This document shows, piece by piece, positions 43,713 through 53,221 of a stretch of DNA of 64,000 nt; the first letter of the stretch is position 1, and each line of letters starts with the position of its first letter. Under the pieces are notes generated by a model. That model did not search any database. It saw nothing but the letters and a program-made list of their open reading frames with translations, and was not told the origin of the DNA. This DNA is from Collinsella aerofaciens (GTDB lineage: Bacteria; Actinomycetota; Coriobacteriia; Coriobacteriales; Coriobacteriaceae): assembly GCF_015670795.1 (NCBI RefSeq), contig NZ_JADPCJ010000001.1, positions 62,001-126,000 on the forward strand, given 5' to 3'. A program made the position numbers and the translations under genes.

Positions 43713-43742
43713 CGATGCAGGTTGTTAAGAGGAGGGCTATTC

Positions 43743-44891
43743 ATGGCCAAGAATTCAGGTCCCGTACGTACCGTTCATGCTCGCACGACGGGTAAAGAGC
43801 GCGATGAGATGATCGCCACCACCAAGGCCGAGATCGAGAAGAAATTCGGCCAGGGTTCCATCATGAGGTACGGCGACGGTGGCCCCGAGCTCGAGGTCGA
43901 GGCCATTCCCACGGGCGCCCTGGCCCTCGATGCCGCGCTGGGTATCGGCGGCGTGCCGCGCGGCCGTATCGTCGAGATTTACGGTCCTGAGTCCTCCGGT
44001 AAGACGACGCTTTCGCTCGAGATCCTGGCCGAGGCCCAGGCAATGGGTGGCGTTGTGGCATTTATCGATGCCGAGCACGCGCTTGATCCCACGTATGCCG
44101 CGCGCATTGGCGTGGATATCGACGAGGTACTGATTTCCCAGCCCGATACGGGTGAGCAGGCGCTCGAGATTGTTGACATGCTCGTGCGTTCCGGCGCCAT
44201 CGATGCTATCGTCGTCGACTCCGTCGCCGCGCTGACCCCGCGTGCCGAGATCGAGGGAGAAATCGGCGACACTACGGTCGGCTTGCAAGCTCGCCTGATG
44301 AGCCAAGCGCTCCGCAAGCTCGCCGGCTCGCTGTCCAAGTCCAACACGACGTGCATCTTCATTAACCAGCTGCGTGAGAAGATCGGCGTCATGTTCGGCA
44401 ACCCCGAGACCACGACGGGCGGCCGCGCCCTTAAGTTCTTCTCTTCGGTGCGTATCGACATTCGCCGCATCGACAGCATTAAGCTTAAGGACGAGGTTAT
44501 CGGTAACCGCGTGCGCGCCAAGGTCGTTAAGAACAAGGTGGCAGCTCCGTTCCGTTCTGCTGAGTTCGACATCATGTACGGTACGGGCATCTCTAAGGAG
44601 GGCTCGATTCTGGACATGGCTGTCGAGTGCGGCATTTGCAAGAAGATGGGCTCCTGGTTTGCCTATGGCGAGGATAAGCTCGGCAACGGTCGCGAGGCCG
44701 CCAAGGCGTTCCTGCGCGAACACCCCGATTGTGCCGACGAGATTGAGCATAAGGTCCGCCTTGCCTGTGGACTAGAGTTTGATGACGATGCTCCGTCCGA
44801 GGTCGAGCTGACCGATCAGCCTGCGCCTGAGGAGTTTGACGAGCTTTACGCCATCGATGGTTCCGCCATGCTCGATGATGACGACGAGTAG
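43743..44891 (+). CDS. recA: Recombinase RecA
   Basis: A 382-residue RecA. Walker A GPESSGKT lies at about residues 81-88, with a [28 protein letters not shown]-type L2 region following. The N terminus carries about 15 extra basic residues before the usual start of the fold, and the C terminus ends in a very acidic tail. The ATG at 43743 follows GAGGAGGG. It forms nucleoprotein filaments for repair and transformation and triggers LexA self-cleavage. Its promoter holds a perfect LexA box. recX follows after 11 nt. Confidence 0.97.
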   Translation: MAKNSGPVRTVHARTTGKERDEMIATTKAEIEKKFGQGSIMRYGDGGPELEVEAIPTGALALDAALGIGGVPRGRIVEIYGPESSGKTTLSLEILAEAQAMGGVVAFIDAEHALDPTYAARIGVDIDEVLISQPDTGEQALEIVDMLVRSGAIDAIVVDSVAALTPRAEIEGEIGDTTVGLQARLMSQALRKLAGSLSKSNTTCIFINQLREKIGVMFGNPETTTGGRALKFFSSVRIDIRRIDSIKLKDEVIGNRVRAKVVKNKVAAPFRSAEFDIMYGTGISKEGSILDMAVECGICKKMGSWFAYGEDKLGNGREAAKAFLREHPDCADEIEHKVRLACGLEFDDDAPSEVELTDQPAPEEFDELYAIDGSAMLDDDDE

Positions 44892-44902
44892 CGGTTACGC
44901 TC

Positions 44903-45595
44903 ATGTCGTATACGGTGACCGAGGCCACGGTCGTCTTTCCCGATAAGAAGGCGGCCTCCTCGTTCTCGAGCGGGTATGCGTCCAAAAAGCCTTGCGCACA
45001 TATCGATTGTGAGCTTGAGGGCGGTTTTGAGCGGTCCATTTGGATTCCCGTGCGGGTCGCGCGGCTGTATGTCAAAAACCGCCCCGATCTTCCCTGTGAT
45101 TGGGACAACTTCCGTGAGGCGGTGCAGCTCATTGAGCGTAAATGTGCACTTACCATGGTGACCGAGATGTTATCGCGCCGCGACCATGCGACGGGTGAGG
45201 TCCGTGACAAGCTGGCTCGCTACGGCTTTCACCAGCCTGCGATCGATTTCGCCGTCGAGCGCGCCACCGAGTATCGTTTTTTAGACGAGAGCCGCTTTTG
45301 CTCGTACTTTATCGAGGAGCGCAAGCGGCGCGGTTGGGGACAGCGCAAAATCGAGACCGAGCTCAAGCGCCGTCATGTCGTGCTCGATGACATTCCCGGT
45401 TATCCCGAGGATTATTTTGCCGTCGAAGACGATTTGGCGCGTGCGTCAGCCCTGCTCGCCAAGCGGCGTGTTCCAGAGACGCGCGAATTCGAAAAACTGG
45501 TTCGGTTTTTGATGGGCAAGGGCTTCTCGTATCACGTCGCCGCCGATGCCGTTAAGGCACGTCTCGATGCCGAACGCGAGGAATGTGCGGTTTAG
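44903..45595 (+). CDS. recX: Regulatory protein RecX
   Basis: A 230-residue RecX with the repeated three-helix units of the family (LSRRDHATGEVRDKLARYGF, then YFIEERKRRGWGQRKIETELKRR). It binds RecA filaments and limits their activity. It has a ~75-residue N-terminal extension before the first repeat. It is encoded directly after recA and is probably co-transcribed under SOS control. Confidence 0.88.
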   Translation: MSYTVTEATVVFPDKKAASSFSSGYASKKPCAHIDCELEGGFERSIWIPVRVARLYVKNRPDLPCDWDNFREAVQLIERKCALTMVTEMLSRRDHATGEVRDKLARYGFHQPAIDFAVERATEYRFLDESRFCSYFIEERKRRGWGQRKIETELKRRHVVLDDIPGYPEDYFAVEDDLARASALLAKRRVPETREFEKLVRFLMGKGFSYHVAADAVKARLDAEREECAV

Positions 45596-45609
45596 GCGTA
45601 TGTGTTTTG

Positions 45610-45659
45610 TGGCCCTGCCGTTCACCGTGTTTTAGCCGCCGTGCCGGGGCCATTTATTT
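45610..45659 (+). terminator. Probable terminator of recA-recX
   Basis: TGGCCC (45610-45615) pairs with GGGCCA (45647-45652) with additional CGGC pairing inside, followed by TTTATTT. The loop is large, so confidence is moderate. Confidence 0.5.
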
Positions 45660-45686
45660 GACAGTTGTTGTGGTTCAACGTACGAT
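45658..45686 (+). promoter_or_regulatory. rny promoter
   Basis: TTGACA (45658-45663) and TACGAT (45681-45686) are separated by 17 bp. A near-perfect inverted repeat, GACAGT-TGTT and AACACTGTC (45660-45695), spans the promoter and could be an operator. Confidence 0.75.
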
Positions 45687-45791
45687 AAACACTGTCATTT
45701 GCTTTGTGATATGTGCTCATCTGTGATGAGTTTGTTTATATGTTTATCTGTATCCGACCCGCATAAGCTGCGCCCATATTACTCAAATGTC

Positions 45792-45821
45792 GCGAGCCGT
45801 TCGTAAGGACGGTTCGCTTTG
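45792..45821 (+). terminator. Terminator-like hairpin in the rny leader
   Basis: A 9-bp stem GCGAGCCGT/ACGGTTCGC (one G-T pair) is followed by TTTGTTGTGT. It lies between the rny promoter and its start codon, so it would act as an attenuator. Confidence 0.55.
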
Positions 45822-45852
45822 TTGTGTAACGAATCCATAAAAAGGAGTGAGC

Positions 45853-47403
45853 ATGCCTATCATCGCAGCGCTCGTTGGCATCGTTTTGGGTGCCATCGCC
45901 GCCATTGCCTACATGCGCACCGCCAAGCAGGGTAGTCTTCACGAGGCCGACGAAAAGATCCAGTCGGCACACGCACAGGCTGAGTCCCTGATCGGTGATG
46001 CTAAGCGTCAGGCCGAGACCCTCAAAAAAGAGGCTCTGCTCGAGGCTAAAGAGGAGATCATCAAGAACAAGCAGGCCGCCGAGGCCGAGGACAAGCAGCG
46101 TAAGAGCGAGATTCGTACGCTCGAGAACCGTGTGATGCAGCGCGAGGAGTCCCTTGATCGCCGAAACGACGCTCTCGACAAGCGTGAGCACCAGCTGTCC
46201 AGCCAGGCCGGTCAGGTCGAGAAGCGCTCCCGCGAGCTTGAGGAGCTCTGCGCCAAGCAGACCTCCGAGCTCGAGCGTATCGCCGACCTGACCCGTGAGG
46301 ACGCCCACAAGGAGCTCCTCGATAAGGTTCGCGGCGAGGTCACCCACGAGGCTGCCACGATCATTCGCGAGTCCGAGCAGCAGGTTCGCGCCGAGTGCCA
46401 CAAGACCGCCCAGGAGATTCTGTCCCTGGCGATTCAGCGCTGCGCTGCCGACCACACAGCCGAGGTCACCGTTACCTCCGTGCACATTCCCTCTGATGAC
46501 CTCAAGGGCCGTATCATCGGTCGCGAGGGTCGCAACATCCGGACCTTCGAGCAGGTTTCCGGCGTCAACCTCGTGATCGACGACACGCCTGAGACCGTCG
46601 TTCTTTCGAGCTTCGACCCGGTCCGTCGTGAGACCGCCCGTGTTGCCCTCGAGAACCTCATTGCTGACGGCCGCATTCACCCCGCCCGCATTGAGGAGAT
46701 GTATCACAAGGCTGCCGACCTGGTTCAGCAGCGCGTGCGCGAGGCTGGCGAGCAGGCTGCCTTTGATACCGGTATCCACGACCTGCACCCCGAGATCGTC
46801 AAGACCCTTGGTGCCCTGCGCTACCGTACCTCGTTTGGTCAGAATGTGCTTCAGCACTCCCTCGAGGTTTCCGATCTGTGCGGCGTGATGGCTTCCGAGC
46901 TTGGCCTGGACGTTGTTACCGCCAAGCGCGCCGGCCTGCTGCACGACCTGGGCAAGGCAATCGACCACGACGTCGAGGGCCCGCATGCCGTCATCGGCGC
47001 CGAGCTTGCCCGCCGTTATGGCGAGAAGCCCGTTATCGTTCACGCTATCGAGGCTCACCATGCCGATGTCGACCCCAACACGGTGCTCGATGTCCTGGTA
47101 CAGGCCGCCGATGCCGTCTCCGCCTCTCGCCCCGGTGCCCGTCGCGAGTCTGCCGAGAACTACATCAAGCGTCTTGAGAAGCTCGAGGAGATTGCCAACT
47201 CCCATGAGGGCGTCGAGCGTACCTATGCCATGCAGGCTGGTCGCGAGGTCCACGTCATGGTTCAGCCGGACAAGATCTCCGATGCCCAGTCCACGGTCCT
47301 GGCTCACGATATCGCCCATCAGATCGAGGAAGAGATGGAGTATCCCGGTCAGGTGCGCGTCGTCGTGATTCGCGAGAGCCGCGCTGTCGATATCGCTAAA
47401 TAA
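45853..47403 (+). CDS. rny: Ribonuclease Y
   Basis: A 516-residue membrane-anchored endoribonuclease that starts mRNA decay. An N-terminal membrane helix (about residues 2-22) is followed by a long coiled coil (about 30-195), a KH domain ([19 protein letters not shown]) and an HD domain with the catalytic HD in [12 protein letters not shown] near residue 364. The ATG at 45853 follows AAAAAGGAG. The GHKL ATPase gene starts 1 nt after its stop. Confidence 0.96.
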   Translation: MPIIAALVGIVLGAIAAIAYMRTAKQGSLHEADEKIQSAHAQAESLIGDAKRQAETLKKEALLEAKEEIIKNKQAAEAEDKQRKSEIRTLENRVMQREESLDRRNDALDKREHQLSSQAGQVEKRSRELEELCAKQTSELERIADLTREDAHKELLDKVRGEVTHEAATIIRESEQQVRAECHKTAQEILSLAIQRCAADHTAEVTVTSVHIPSDDLKGRIIGREGRNIRTFEQVSGVNLVIDDTPETVVLSSFDPVRRETARVALENLIADGRIHPARIEEMYHKAADLVQQRVREAGEQAAFDTGIHDLHPEIVKTLGALRYRTSFGQNVLQHSLEVSDLCGVMASELGLDVVTAKRAGLLHDLGKAIDHDVEGPHAVIGAELARRYGEKPVIVHAIEAHHADVDPNTVLDVLVQAADAVSASRPGARRESAENYIKRLEKLEEIANSHEGVERTYAMQAGREVHVMVQPDKISDAQSTVLAHDIAHQIEEEMEYPGQVRVVVIRESRAVDIAK

Positions 47404-47404
47404 C

Positions 47405-48490
47405 ATGAGCGACGCGAACGAGCTCATCTCATTTATCGCGTCGATGTCGGGGGAGGGCAACCTTCGCGTCGAGGAGAACCTTGGCGAGGGGTATGTCCGC
47501 CTCCGCGTTTCGGAGGCCGAGCGGCGCCAGGCAAAACACGACATTCAGCATGTCGAGGATATCGTCATCGAAATGCTCCGTAATGCTCGCGATGCCGGCG
47601 CCGACAAGGTCTATCTCGCCACGACCAAGGAAGATGGCGTCCGCACGCTTGTCTTTCTGGATAACGGTTCGGGCGTTCCGCAGGATATGCAAGAGCGAAT
47701 CTTCGATGCCCGCGTTACCTCCAAGCTCGAGAGCATGAAGATGGACCGTTGGGGCGTTCACGGTCGTGGCATGGCATTGTTTTCGATCAAGCAGAACACC
47801 GACGAGGCCCGTGTGGTCACGTCCGGCGTCGATCTTGGTTCAGCCTTTAAGGTGAGCGTTGCAGCCGACCGCCTCAGTGAGCGTGCCGATCAGTCCAGCT
47901 GGCCCCAGGCCGTCAAGGATGAGGACGGACGTTATGTCTGTGCTCGCGGCCCGCATAATATTATTCGCGCTGCCTGTGAGTTTGCGCTCGAGGAGCTGCG
48001 TGGTTGCGATGTCTATCTTGGTTCTCCGTCTGAGATTGCCGCGACCCTTTATGCTCAGGCGTCAAGTCGGCTCGATACGTCTCGTCTCCTGTTTATTGAT
48101 GACGAGAGCGAGCTTCCGGTTGTCGATCGTTTAGGCCTTGCCTCTGATGCCGAGGACTTTATTCGTATCTGCTCGGGTTTGGGTCTTGAGATGTCCGAGC
48201 GCACGGCACATCGCATTTTGGCAGGGCAGATTAAGCCCGTTCGCGGTGTGACCGCGCGTCTGCTGCGCGAGCGTGATTCGTCCTCGCATGCGCCGGCTCC
48301 TGTCGATCTCGCGAAGGATCGTCGCGGGCTTCGTATTGCCAAGGATGACATGGCACAGTTTTCGCGTGCTGTGGAGCGCGACTTTAATGACCTTGCCGCC
48401 CGGTACTATCTCAACCTTTGCGGCGACCCAAAGATTCGCGTTTCGCGTGATCGAATCACTGTGACCTTCGATCTTGCCAAAGAGGAATAG
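47405..48490 (+). CDS. GHKL (HSP90-like) ATPase domain protein of unknown function
   Basis: A 361-residue protein whose first ~150 residues form a GHKL ATP-binding fold: N box EMLRNARDAGADKV (about 57-70), G1 DNGSGVP (about 85-91) and G2 GVHGRGMAL (about 117-125). There is no histidine-kinase phosphoacceptor, no HSP90 middle domain and no MutL transducer that I recognise. The C-terminal ~200 residues are of unknown type. No membrane segment is present. It starts one base after rny and is followed by spoVS, so it may work with RNA decay or a SpoVS-dependent process. I do not know its function. Confidence 0.75.
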   Translation: MSDANELISFIASMSGEGNLRVEENLGEGYVRLRVSEAERRQAKHDIQHVEDIVIEMLRNARDAGADKVYLATTKEDGVRTLVFLDNGSGVPQDMQERIFDARVTSKLESMKMDRWGVHGRGMALFSIKQNTDEARVVTSGVDLGSAFKVSVAADRLSERADQSSWPQAVKDEDGRYVCARGPHNIIRAACEFALEELRGCDVYLGSPSEIAATLYAQASSRLDTSRLLFIDDESELPVVDRLGLASDAEDFIRICSGLGLEMSERTAHRILAGQIKPVRGVTARLLRERDSSSHAPAPVDLAKDRRGLRIAKDDMAQFSRAVERDFNDLAARYYLNLCGDPKIRVSRDRITVTFDLAKEE

Positions 48491-48496
48491 TGCCTT

Positions 48497-48514
48497 TACC
48501 GAGTCCACTCGGTA
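48497..48514 (+). promoter_or_regulatory. Small hairpin upstream of spoVS
   Basis: TACCGAG-TCCA-CTCGGTA is a perfect 7-bp stem with a 4-nt loop just after the GHKL ATPase stop. A TACGAT, the same hexamer as the rny -10, begins inside it at 48512-48518, so the region may hold a separate spoVS promoter. Confidence 0.4.
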
Positions 48515-48564
48515 CGATACAGTTATTGCAGTTAAAACGTACTTTTAAACGCAGGAGTTTCTTC

Positions 48565-48882
48565 ATGGATTGCCTGAAGGTATCAAGCAAATCATCGCCC
48601 GCGTCCGTTGCCGGCGCCATCGCCGGCATGGTCAAGGATGGTGTGCCCGTCAACATTCAGTGTGTCGGCGCCGGTGCGGTCAACCAGGCCATAAAGGCTG
48701 TGGCTATCGCGCGCGGTTTTTTGATTCCAACCGGTTTTGATATTTCCTGCGCGCCCGTGTTCTCCGACATCCTTATTAACGGGGAGTCGCGCACGGCCAT
48801 CCGTCTTTCTATTTACGTTCACCAGATCAATCGAGCTGCTATGGATAACGTCGTCATGGATGATGTTAAGCCTGTGGCATAG
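48565..48882 (+). CDS. spoVS: Stage V sporulation protein S family (SpoVS/Alba-like)
   Basis: A 105-residue SpoVS. The core (LKVSSKSSPASVAGAIAGM, NIQCVGAGAVNQAIKAVAIA, ESRTAIRLSIYV) is very close to the family consensus, with about 18 extra residues at the C terminus. The fold is Alba-like and probably binds nucleic acid. In Bacillus it affects sporulation and septation, but the gene is also found in non-spore-formers, often near rny. CAGGAG precedes the ATG at 48565. Confidence 0.92.
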   Translation: MDCLKVSSKSSPASVAGAIAGMVKDGVPVNIQCVGAGAVNQAIKAVAIARGFLIPTGFDISCAPVFSDILINGESRTAIRLSIYVHQINRAAMDNVVMDDVKPVA

Positions 48883-48934
48883 CTTCTGCTTGCCTCGATT
48901 CGCCCCCCCCTCTCCATCGTTAGGACTTATGCAC

Positions 48935-50305
48935 ATGGACCAGCGTTCCGTACGCGATATTCTTGCCGGTAAAACCTACTTTATCCGCACCTTTGGCTGC
49001 CAGATGAATCAGCACGACTCTGAGCGCGTGAGCGGTCTGCTCGATTCGTATGGTTGCCTCATGGCGCTCGATCCCGAGCATGCCGATATTGTTGTCTTCA
49101 TGACATGCTGCGTGCGCGAGGCCGCCGATACTCGCCTGTACGGTCAGTGCAACTCTTGTAAGAGCCTCCCGCCCTCACCCTCGGGCAAGCGTGTGGTTGC
49201 CGTTGGTGGTTGCATCGCGCAGCGCGATGGCGAGGGCCTGCTCACCAACGTCGATAACGTCAATGTCATCTTTGGTACGCATTCCATCGCACATGTGGCC
49301 GAGCTCATTGCCGAGGCGTTCCTTGATGGCAAGCGTCATATCCGCACCAATGAGCATGAGGATACGGATGCCATGAGCATGCCGTGGCATCGCGAGACCC
49401 AGTATCACGCCTGGGTGCCCATTATGACGGGCTGCAATAATTTCTGTACCTATTGCATCGTGCCGTACGTGCGCGGTCGCGAAAAGAGCCGCCCCTTCGA
49501 GGAAATTGTCGACGAGGTGACCGGTTTGGTGCGCCAGGGCGTGCGCGAGATTACGCTGCTGGGCCAAAACGTTAACTCATATGGTCGCGATCTGTTTGGC
49601 AAGCCGCGTTTTGCCGATCTGCTGCGTGCCGTGGGTGATACGGGTGTGGAGCGCATCTTCTTTACCTCTTCTCATCCTAAGGATCTGCTGCCCGAGACCA
49701 TCGACGCCATGGCCGAGACGCCCGCCGTCATGCCGCAGCTTCACTTGGCCGTTCAGTCGGGCTCCACGCGTATCCTCAAAGAGATGAATCGCCGTTATAC
49801 ACGCGAGGACTATCTGGGCCTGGTCGATCGCATTCGCAACCGCATGCCCGATATCGCGCTCTCGACCGATATTATCGTTGGCTTCCCGGGCGAGACTGAA
49901 GAGGACTTTGAGCAGACGCTCTCACTTGCCGAGACGGTCCGCTATGCTCAGGCCTATACCTTCATCTATTCCAAGCGCGCCGGTACCCCGGCCGCAGAGA
50001 TTGACGATCCTACGCCGCATGAGGTTATTCTCGAGCGTTTCAACCGCCTGGTTAAGGTTATCGAGACTACGGCACACGAGTATAACCAGGGTGAGCTTCA
50101 TACTGTGGTGCCGGCGCTCATTGAGGGAACGAGTAAAAAGAACGACGCGGTCCTGCTGGGCAAGAGTCCCAAGAATCAGACCGTGCATGCGCCTATCCCC
50201 GAGGGTTACAGCATCGATCAGCTTGTTGGCAAGATCGTTGATGTTGACGTTGACGTTGCCAAGACCTGGTATTTGTCCGGCTCCGTTGTGGGCGAGCCGC
50301 GCTAA
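48935..50305 (+). CDS. miaB: tRNA i6A37 methylthiotransferase
   Basis: A 456-residue radical SAM enzyme that converts i6A37 to ms2i6A37. It has RTFGCQMNQHDSER at the N terminus, MTCCVR, VGGCIA, a radical SAM motif CNNFCTYC near residue 167 and a C-terminal TRAM domain. The start is ATG 48935 with TAGGA 9 nt upstream; ATG 48929 is possible but too close to it. A C8 run lies at 48903-48910 just upstream. It is coupled to miaA, which makes its i6A substrate. Confidence 0.95.
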   Translation: MDQRSVRDILAGKTYFIRTFGCQMNQHDSERVSGLLDSYGCLMALDPEHADIVVFMTCCVREAADTRLYGQCNSCKSLPPSPSGKRVVAVGGCIAQRDGEGLLTNVDNVNVIFGTHSIAHVAELIAEAFLDGKRHIRTNEHEDTDAMSMPWHRETQYHAWVPIMTGCNNFCTYCIVPYVRGREKSRPFEEIVDEVTGLVRQGVREITLLGQNVNSYGRDLFGKPRFADLLRAVGDTGVERIFFTSSHPKDLLPETIDAMAETPAVMPQLHLAVQSGSTRILKEMNRRYTREDYLGLVDRIRNRMPDIALSTDIIVGFPGETEEDFEQTLSLAETVRYAQAYTFIYSKRAGTPAAEIDDPTPHEVILERFNRLVKVIETTAHEYNQGELHTVVPALIEGTSKKNDAVLLGKSPKNQTVHAPIPEGYSIDQLVGKIVDVDVDVAKTWYLSGSVVGEPR

Positions 50306-51243
50306 TGGTTTCTCCCAGGGCAGGACTTTCCGCCGTTGCGATCGTCGGTCCGACGGCGGTTGGTAAGAGTGATGTTGCCGACCGTTTGGCAGCTCGTCTT
50401 TCGTCCGAAGTGCTGTCGTTCGATGCGATGCAAATCTATCGCGGCATGGACATCGGTACCGCAAAGATGGCGCCCGATGAGTGTACGGTGCCGCTGCGTC
50501 TCGTCGACATTGTAGAGCCGGGTGTGGCATATTCTGCTGCGCTTTATCAGGCTGACGCTCGCGCGCATGTTGAACGTCTCCTTGGTTCGGGTTGCCTGCC
50601 GGTTTTTTGCGGAGGTACGGGGCTGTATCTCAAGGCCGCCCTCGATGAAATGGACTTTCCTTCGGGTGAACTTGAGGACGATCGTCGTATGGGCTATCAG
50701 GAGCTTGCCGAGCGTATTGGCGAGGAAGAGCTGCATGCCCTGCTTGCCGAGCGCGACCCAGAATCGGCTGCTGTTATTCATCCCCATAATGTGCGCCGTG
50801 TGATTCGTGCGCTCGAGATGCATGATGATGGTATCTCCTATGCACAGCAAAAAAGTCAGTTTAGTGTTCCGCGCGAGCATTATCATGCTCTATGGTTTGG
50901 TCTGACGCGTAATCGCGAGGTGCTCTACGAGCGCATTAACCTGCGCGTCGATCTGATGTTTGAGCAGGGTCTTGTCGATGAGGTTCGCGGTCTTATGGAC
51001 CAGGGGCTGGGAGATGCCCTGACTTCGATGCAGGCAATTGGCTATAAAGAGATCATTGATGCTTTCAATGGCGTGATTTCTATGGATGAGGCTCGCGAAC
51101 TCATCAAGATGCGTTCGCGTCGCTATGCCAAACGTCAGCTTTCGTGGTTTAAGCGCGATGACCGTATCGTGTGGTTTGATATGGACGAGTTTACGATCGA
51201 TGAGGTCGTTGAGGACATCCTGCATCGTATTGAGGCTGCCTAA
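50305..51243 (+). CDS. miaA: tRNA dimethylallyltransferase
   Basis: A 312-residue enzyme that adds the dimethylallyl group to A37 of UNN-reading tRNAs. The P-loop GPTAVGKS lies at about residues 15-22, with the SFDAMQIYRGMDIGTAK and GGTGLYLKA segments of the family. The ATG overlaps the miaB stop by one base. The stop overlaps the hflX start, so miaB-miaA-hflX are coupled. Confidence 0.95.
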   Translation: MVSPRAGLSAVAIVGPTAVGKSDVADRLAARLSSEVLSFDAMQIYRGMDIGTAKMAPDECTVPLRLVDIVEPGVAYSAALYQADARAHVERLLGSGCLPVFCGGTGLYLKAALDEMDFPSGELEDDRRMGYQELAERIGEEELHALLAERDPESAAVIHPHNVRRVIRALEMHDDGISYAQQKSQFSVPREHYHALWFGLTRNREVLYERINLRVDLMFEQGLVDEVRGLMDQGLGDALTSMQAIGYKEIIDAFNGVISMDEARELIKMRSRRYAKRQLSWFKRDDRIVWFDMDEFTIDEVVEDILHRIEAA

Positions 51244-52532
51244 TGGCCCGTTTCCCCCTTGTTCCCACGGCACCCGAGCCCGAACGCGCCGTTCTTGTCG
51301 GAGTTGAGTGGCGCGATAACGCCTGGCCGCTCGATCGTTCGCTTGACGAGCTTGAGCGCCTGGCCCATACGGCTGGCGCCCAGTGCGTGGCGCGTTTGTC
51401 ACAGTGTCTGGTTAAGCCGTATCCAAAATCGTTTATCGGCTCCGGTAAGGTTGAGGAGCTTTGCGGGCTCGTACATCGTATGGATGCCGATGTTGTTATC
51501 TTCGACGACGATTTAACGCCTTCGCAGCAGTCGTATCTTGAGAAAGCCGTGGGCGAACCGGTTAAGATTATCGACCGTACGGCGTTGATTCTCGATATCT
51601 TTGGCCTGCACGCTCAGACCCGTGAGGGCCGCCTGCAGGTGCAGCTAGCCCAATTGCAGTATCTATTGCCCCGCTTGCGCGGTATGTGGAGCCATCTTGC
51701 TAAAGAGCAGACACGCGGTGGCATTGGTTCGCGCTTTGGCCAGGGCGAAAGCCAGCTCGAGGTTGACCGACGTTTGATTCGCAACAAGATTGCCGCGCTT
51801 CGTCGCGAGCTTAAGCAGGTTGAACAGCGCCGCGATGTCCAGTCAAAGAGTCGTATCGAGTCGCCGGCGTTTCGCGTTGCCTTAGCCGGTTATACCAATG
51901 CCGGTAAGTCGACGTTGCTCAATCGCCTGACCGGGTCTACGGTGCTATCACAGGATAAATTGTTTGCCACGCTCGATCCGACGACGCGCTCGTATCGCTT
52001 GCCCGGTGGTCGTGGTATGACCATTACTGATACCGTTGGCTTTATTCAAAAGCTACCGCATGGTCTCGTTGATGCCTTTAAGTCCACGCTGTCTGAGGTT
52101 CTTGGTGCCGACCTGATCCTTAAAGTTGTGGATGCCTCTGACGAGGACTACGAGCGCCAACTCGAGGCAGTCGATCGCGTTCTTGACGAGATCGGTGCCG
52201 GCGAGCGTTTGACGCTTACGGTGTTCAATAAAATCGACCTACTCGATAGCGTCGATCGATTGAGTTTCCGTCGTCGCTATCCCGAGGCCGTGCTGTTTTC
52301 AGCCCAGACGGGCGAGGGGCTCGACGATCTCGTCGACCGTATTGCTCGTGAGGCAGCTGCCACCGATGTGTTGCTCTCCGCTGATATCCCGTATCGCGAG
52401 GGTGCCCTCATCACGCTGGCGCATGAGCAGGGAACCCTTCTGCATGAGGAATATCTCGAGGATGGCGTTCGCATTGTGGCGAAGTTGCCGGCCCGAATCG
52501 CGCCGCGTCTTGAGCGCTATCGTACGGAATAA
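51243..52532 (+). CDS. hflX: GTPase HflX
   Basis: A 429-residue GTPase that splits stalled 70S ribosomes. It has the N-terminal HflX domain (FIGSGKVEEL, DDDLTPSQQ), a GGIGSRFGQGE segment, a coiled linker and a G domain with GYTNAGKS near residue 216. Its 3' end overlaps the convergent acyltransferase-like gene by 16 bp. I see no terminator between the two. Confidence 0.94.
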   Translation: MARFPLVPTAPEPERAVLVGVEWRDNAWPLDRSLDELERLAHTAGAQCVARLSQCLVKPYPKSFIGSGKVEELCGLVHRMDADVVIFDDDLTPSQQSYLEKAVGEPVKIIDRTALILDIFGLHAQTREGRLQVQLAQLQYLLPRLRGMWSHLAKEQTRGGIGSRFGQGESQLEVDRRLIRNKIAALRRELKQVEQRRDVQSKSRIESPAFRVALAGYTNAGKSTLLNRLTGSTVLSQDKLFATLDPTTRSYRLPGGRGMTITDTVGFIQKLPHGLVDAFKSTLSEVLGADLILKVVDASDEDYERQLEAVDRVLDEIGAGERLTLTVFNKIDLLDSVDRLSFRRRYPEAVLFSAQTGEGLDDLVDRIAREAAATDVLLSADIPYREGALITLAHEQGTLLHEEYLEDGVRIVAKLPARIAPRLERYRTE

Positions 52533-53221
52533 ATGAGCTCTAACACGCCTAGAATGACAGGTTGATGGAGCAGATAGAACGGCAAGGCATGCCGACCGAG
52601 GGCTGCGAGCACCGGGATGGGATTAGCGTATGCCCATGCTGGCGCTTCAAGGCTTGATGCTTGTGCTGCCTGGGCAGCAAAAAAGCCGGTAAGGTACATA
52701 AAGACAAACGGAATGAGCGGATAGTAGTCTCCCGAAACAAAACCCGGGCCCGGGAATCCAAGCCATGCCAGGTAGGGGAGTGGGTAGACCGCTTTTGGAA
52801 TGCCCCAGGTTAGGGCAAAAAGAACAAGGCACGCTGCGATGCCCCACGAGCCCGGCATTTTTTGAAGTAACGGACGGGTGAGTGCAACCACCGCGGTGCA
52901 CGCCGCCATGCAATAAATGATGCCAAAGTTTACCGAATCGTCGACTGATACCAGTGTAGTTGCAATCCATACGACCAAAGCTGCGGCCGCGTACTTGAGG
53001 GCGCGCTTAACGTTATTACGCGAGAGCGTGCACATCCAACCGGCGATAAACAAAAATACCCAGCTGATACTTGCGCGCCAGATATCCTGGAAAACCGTTT
53101 CGGTAAACCATGGCATATCCCATCTATATAGGTAGGCCAAATCGTAGCAGGCGTGAAAACCTGCCATCGACAGCATAGTAACCCCGCGGACGGTATCAAA
53201 TATGGTGATGCGTTTTTGCAT
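52517..53221 (-). CDS. DUF1624/HGSNAT-like membrane acyltransferase protein in the lexA operon
   Basis: A 234-residue integral membrane protein with about seven hydrophobic helices. It opens with TIFDTVRGVTMLSMAGFHACYD, which resembles the heparan-alpha-glucosaminide acetyltransferase catalytic domain (DUF1624), a family that moves acetyl groups across membranes. It ends with GRHALPFYLLHQPVILG, typical of membrane acyltransferases. Its ATG overlaps the lexA TAA (TAATG), so it should be co-translated with LexA and induced in the SOS response. Its substrate is unknown. The 3' end overlaps hflX. Confidence 0.75.
   Translation of the reverse strand: MQKRITIFDTVRGVTMLSMAGFHACYDLAYLYRWDMPWFTETVFQDIWRASISWVFLFIAGWMCTLSRNNVKRALKYAAAALVVWIATTLVSVDDSVNFGIIYCMAACTAVVALTRPLLQKMPGSWGIAACLVLFALTWGIPKAVYPLPYLAWLGFPGPGFVSGDYYPLIPFVFMYLTGFFAAQAAQASSLEAPAWAYANPIPVLAALGRHALPFYLLHQPVILGVLELIYSVR

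Noticed and set aside
43519-43728. Small ORF (69 codons) between pncC/cinA and recA
   Set aside because: It runs through the 11-bp repeat array, the promoter and the LexA box, and has no ribosome-binding site, so it is not treated as a gene.
45781-45820. Possible LexA box near rny (CGTTCGTAAGGACGG region)
   Set aside because: The half-sites do not have the CGAAC-N4-GTTCG spacing. The sequence is better explained as a hairpin.
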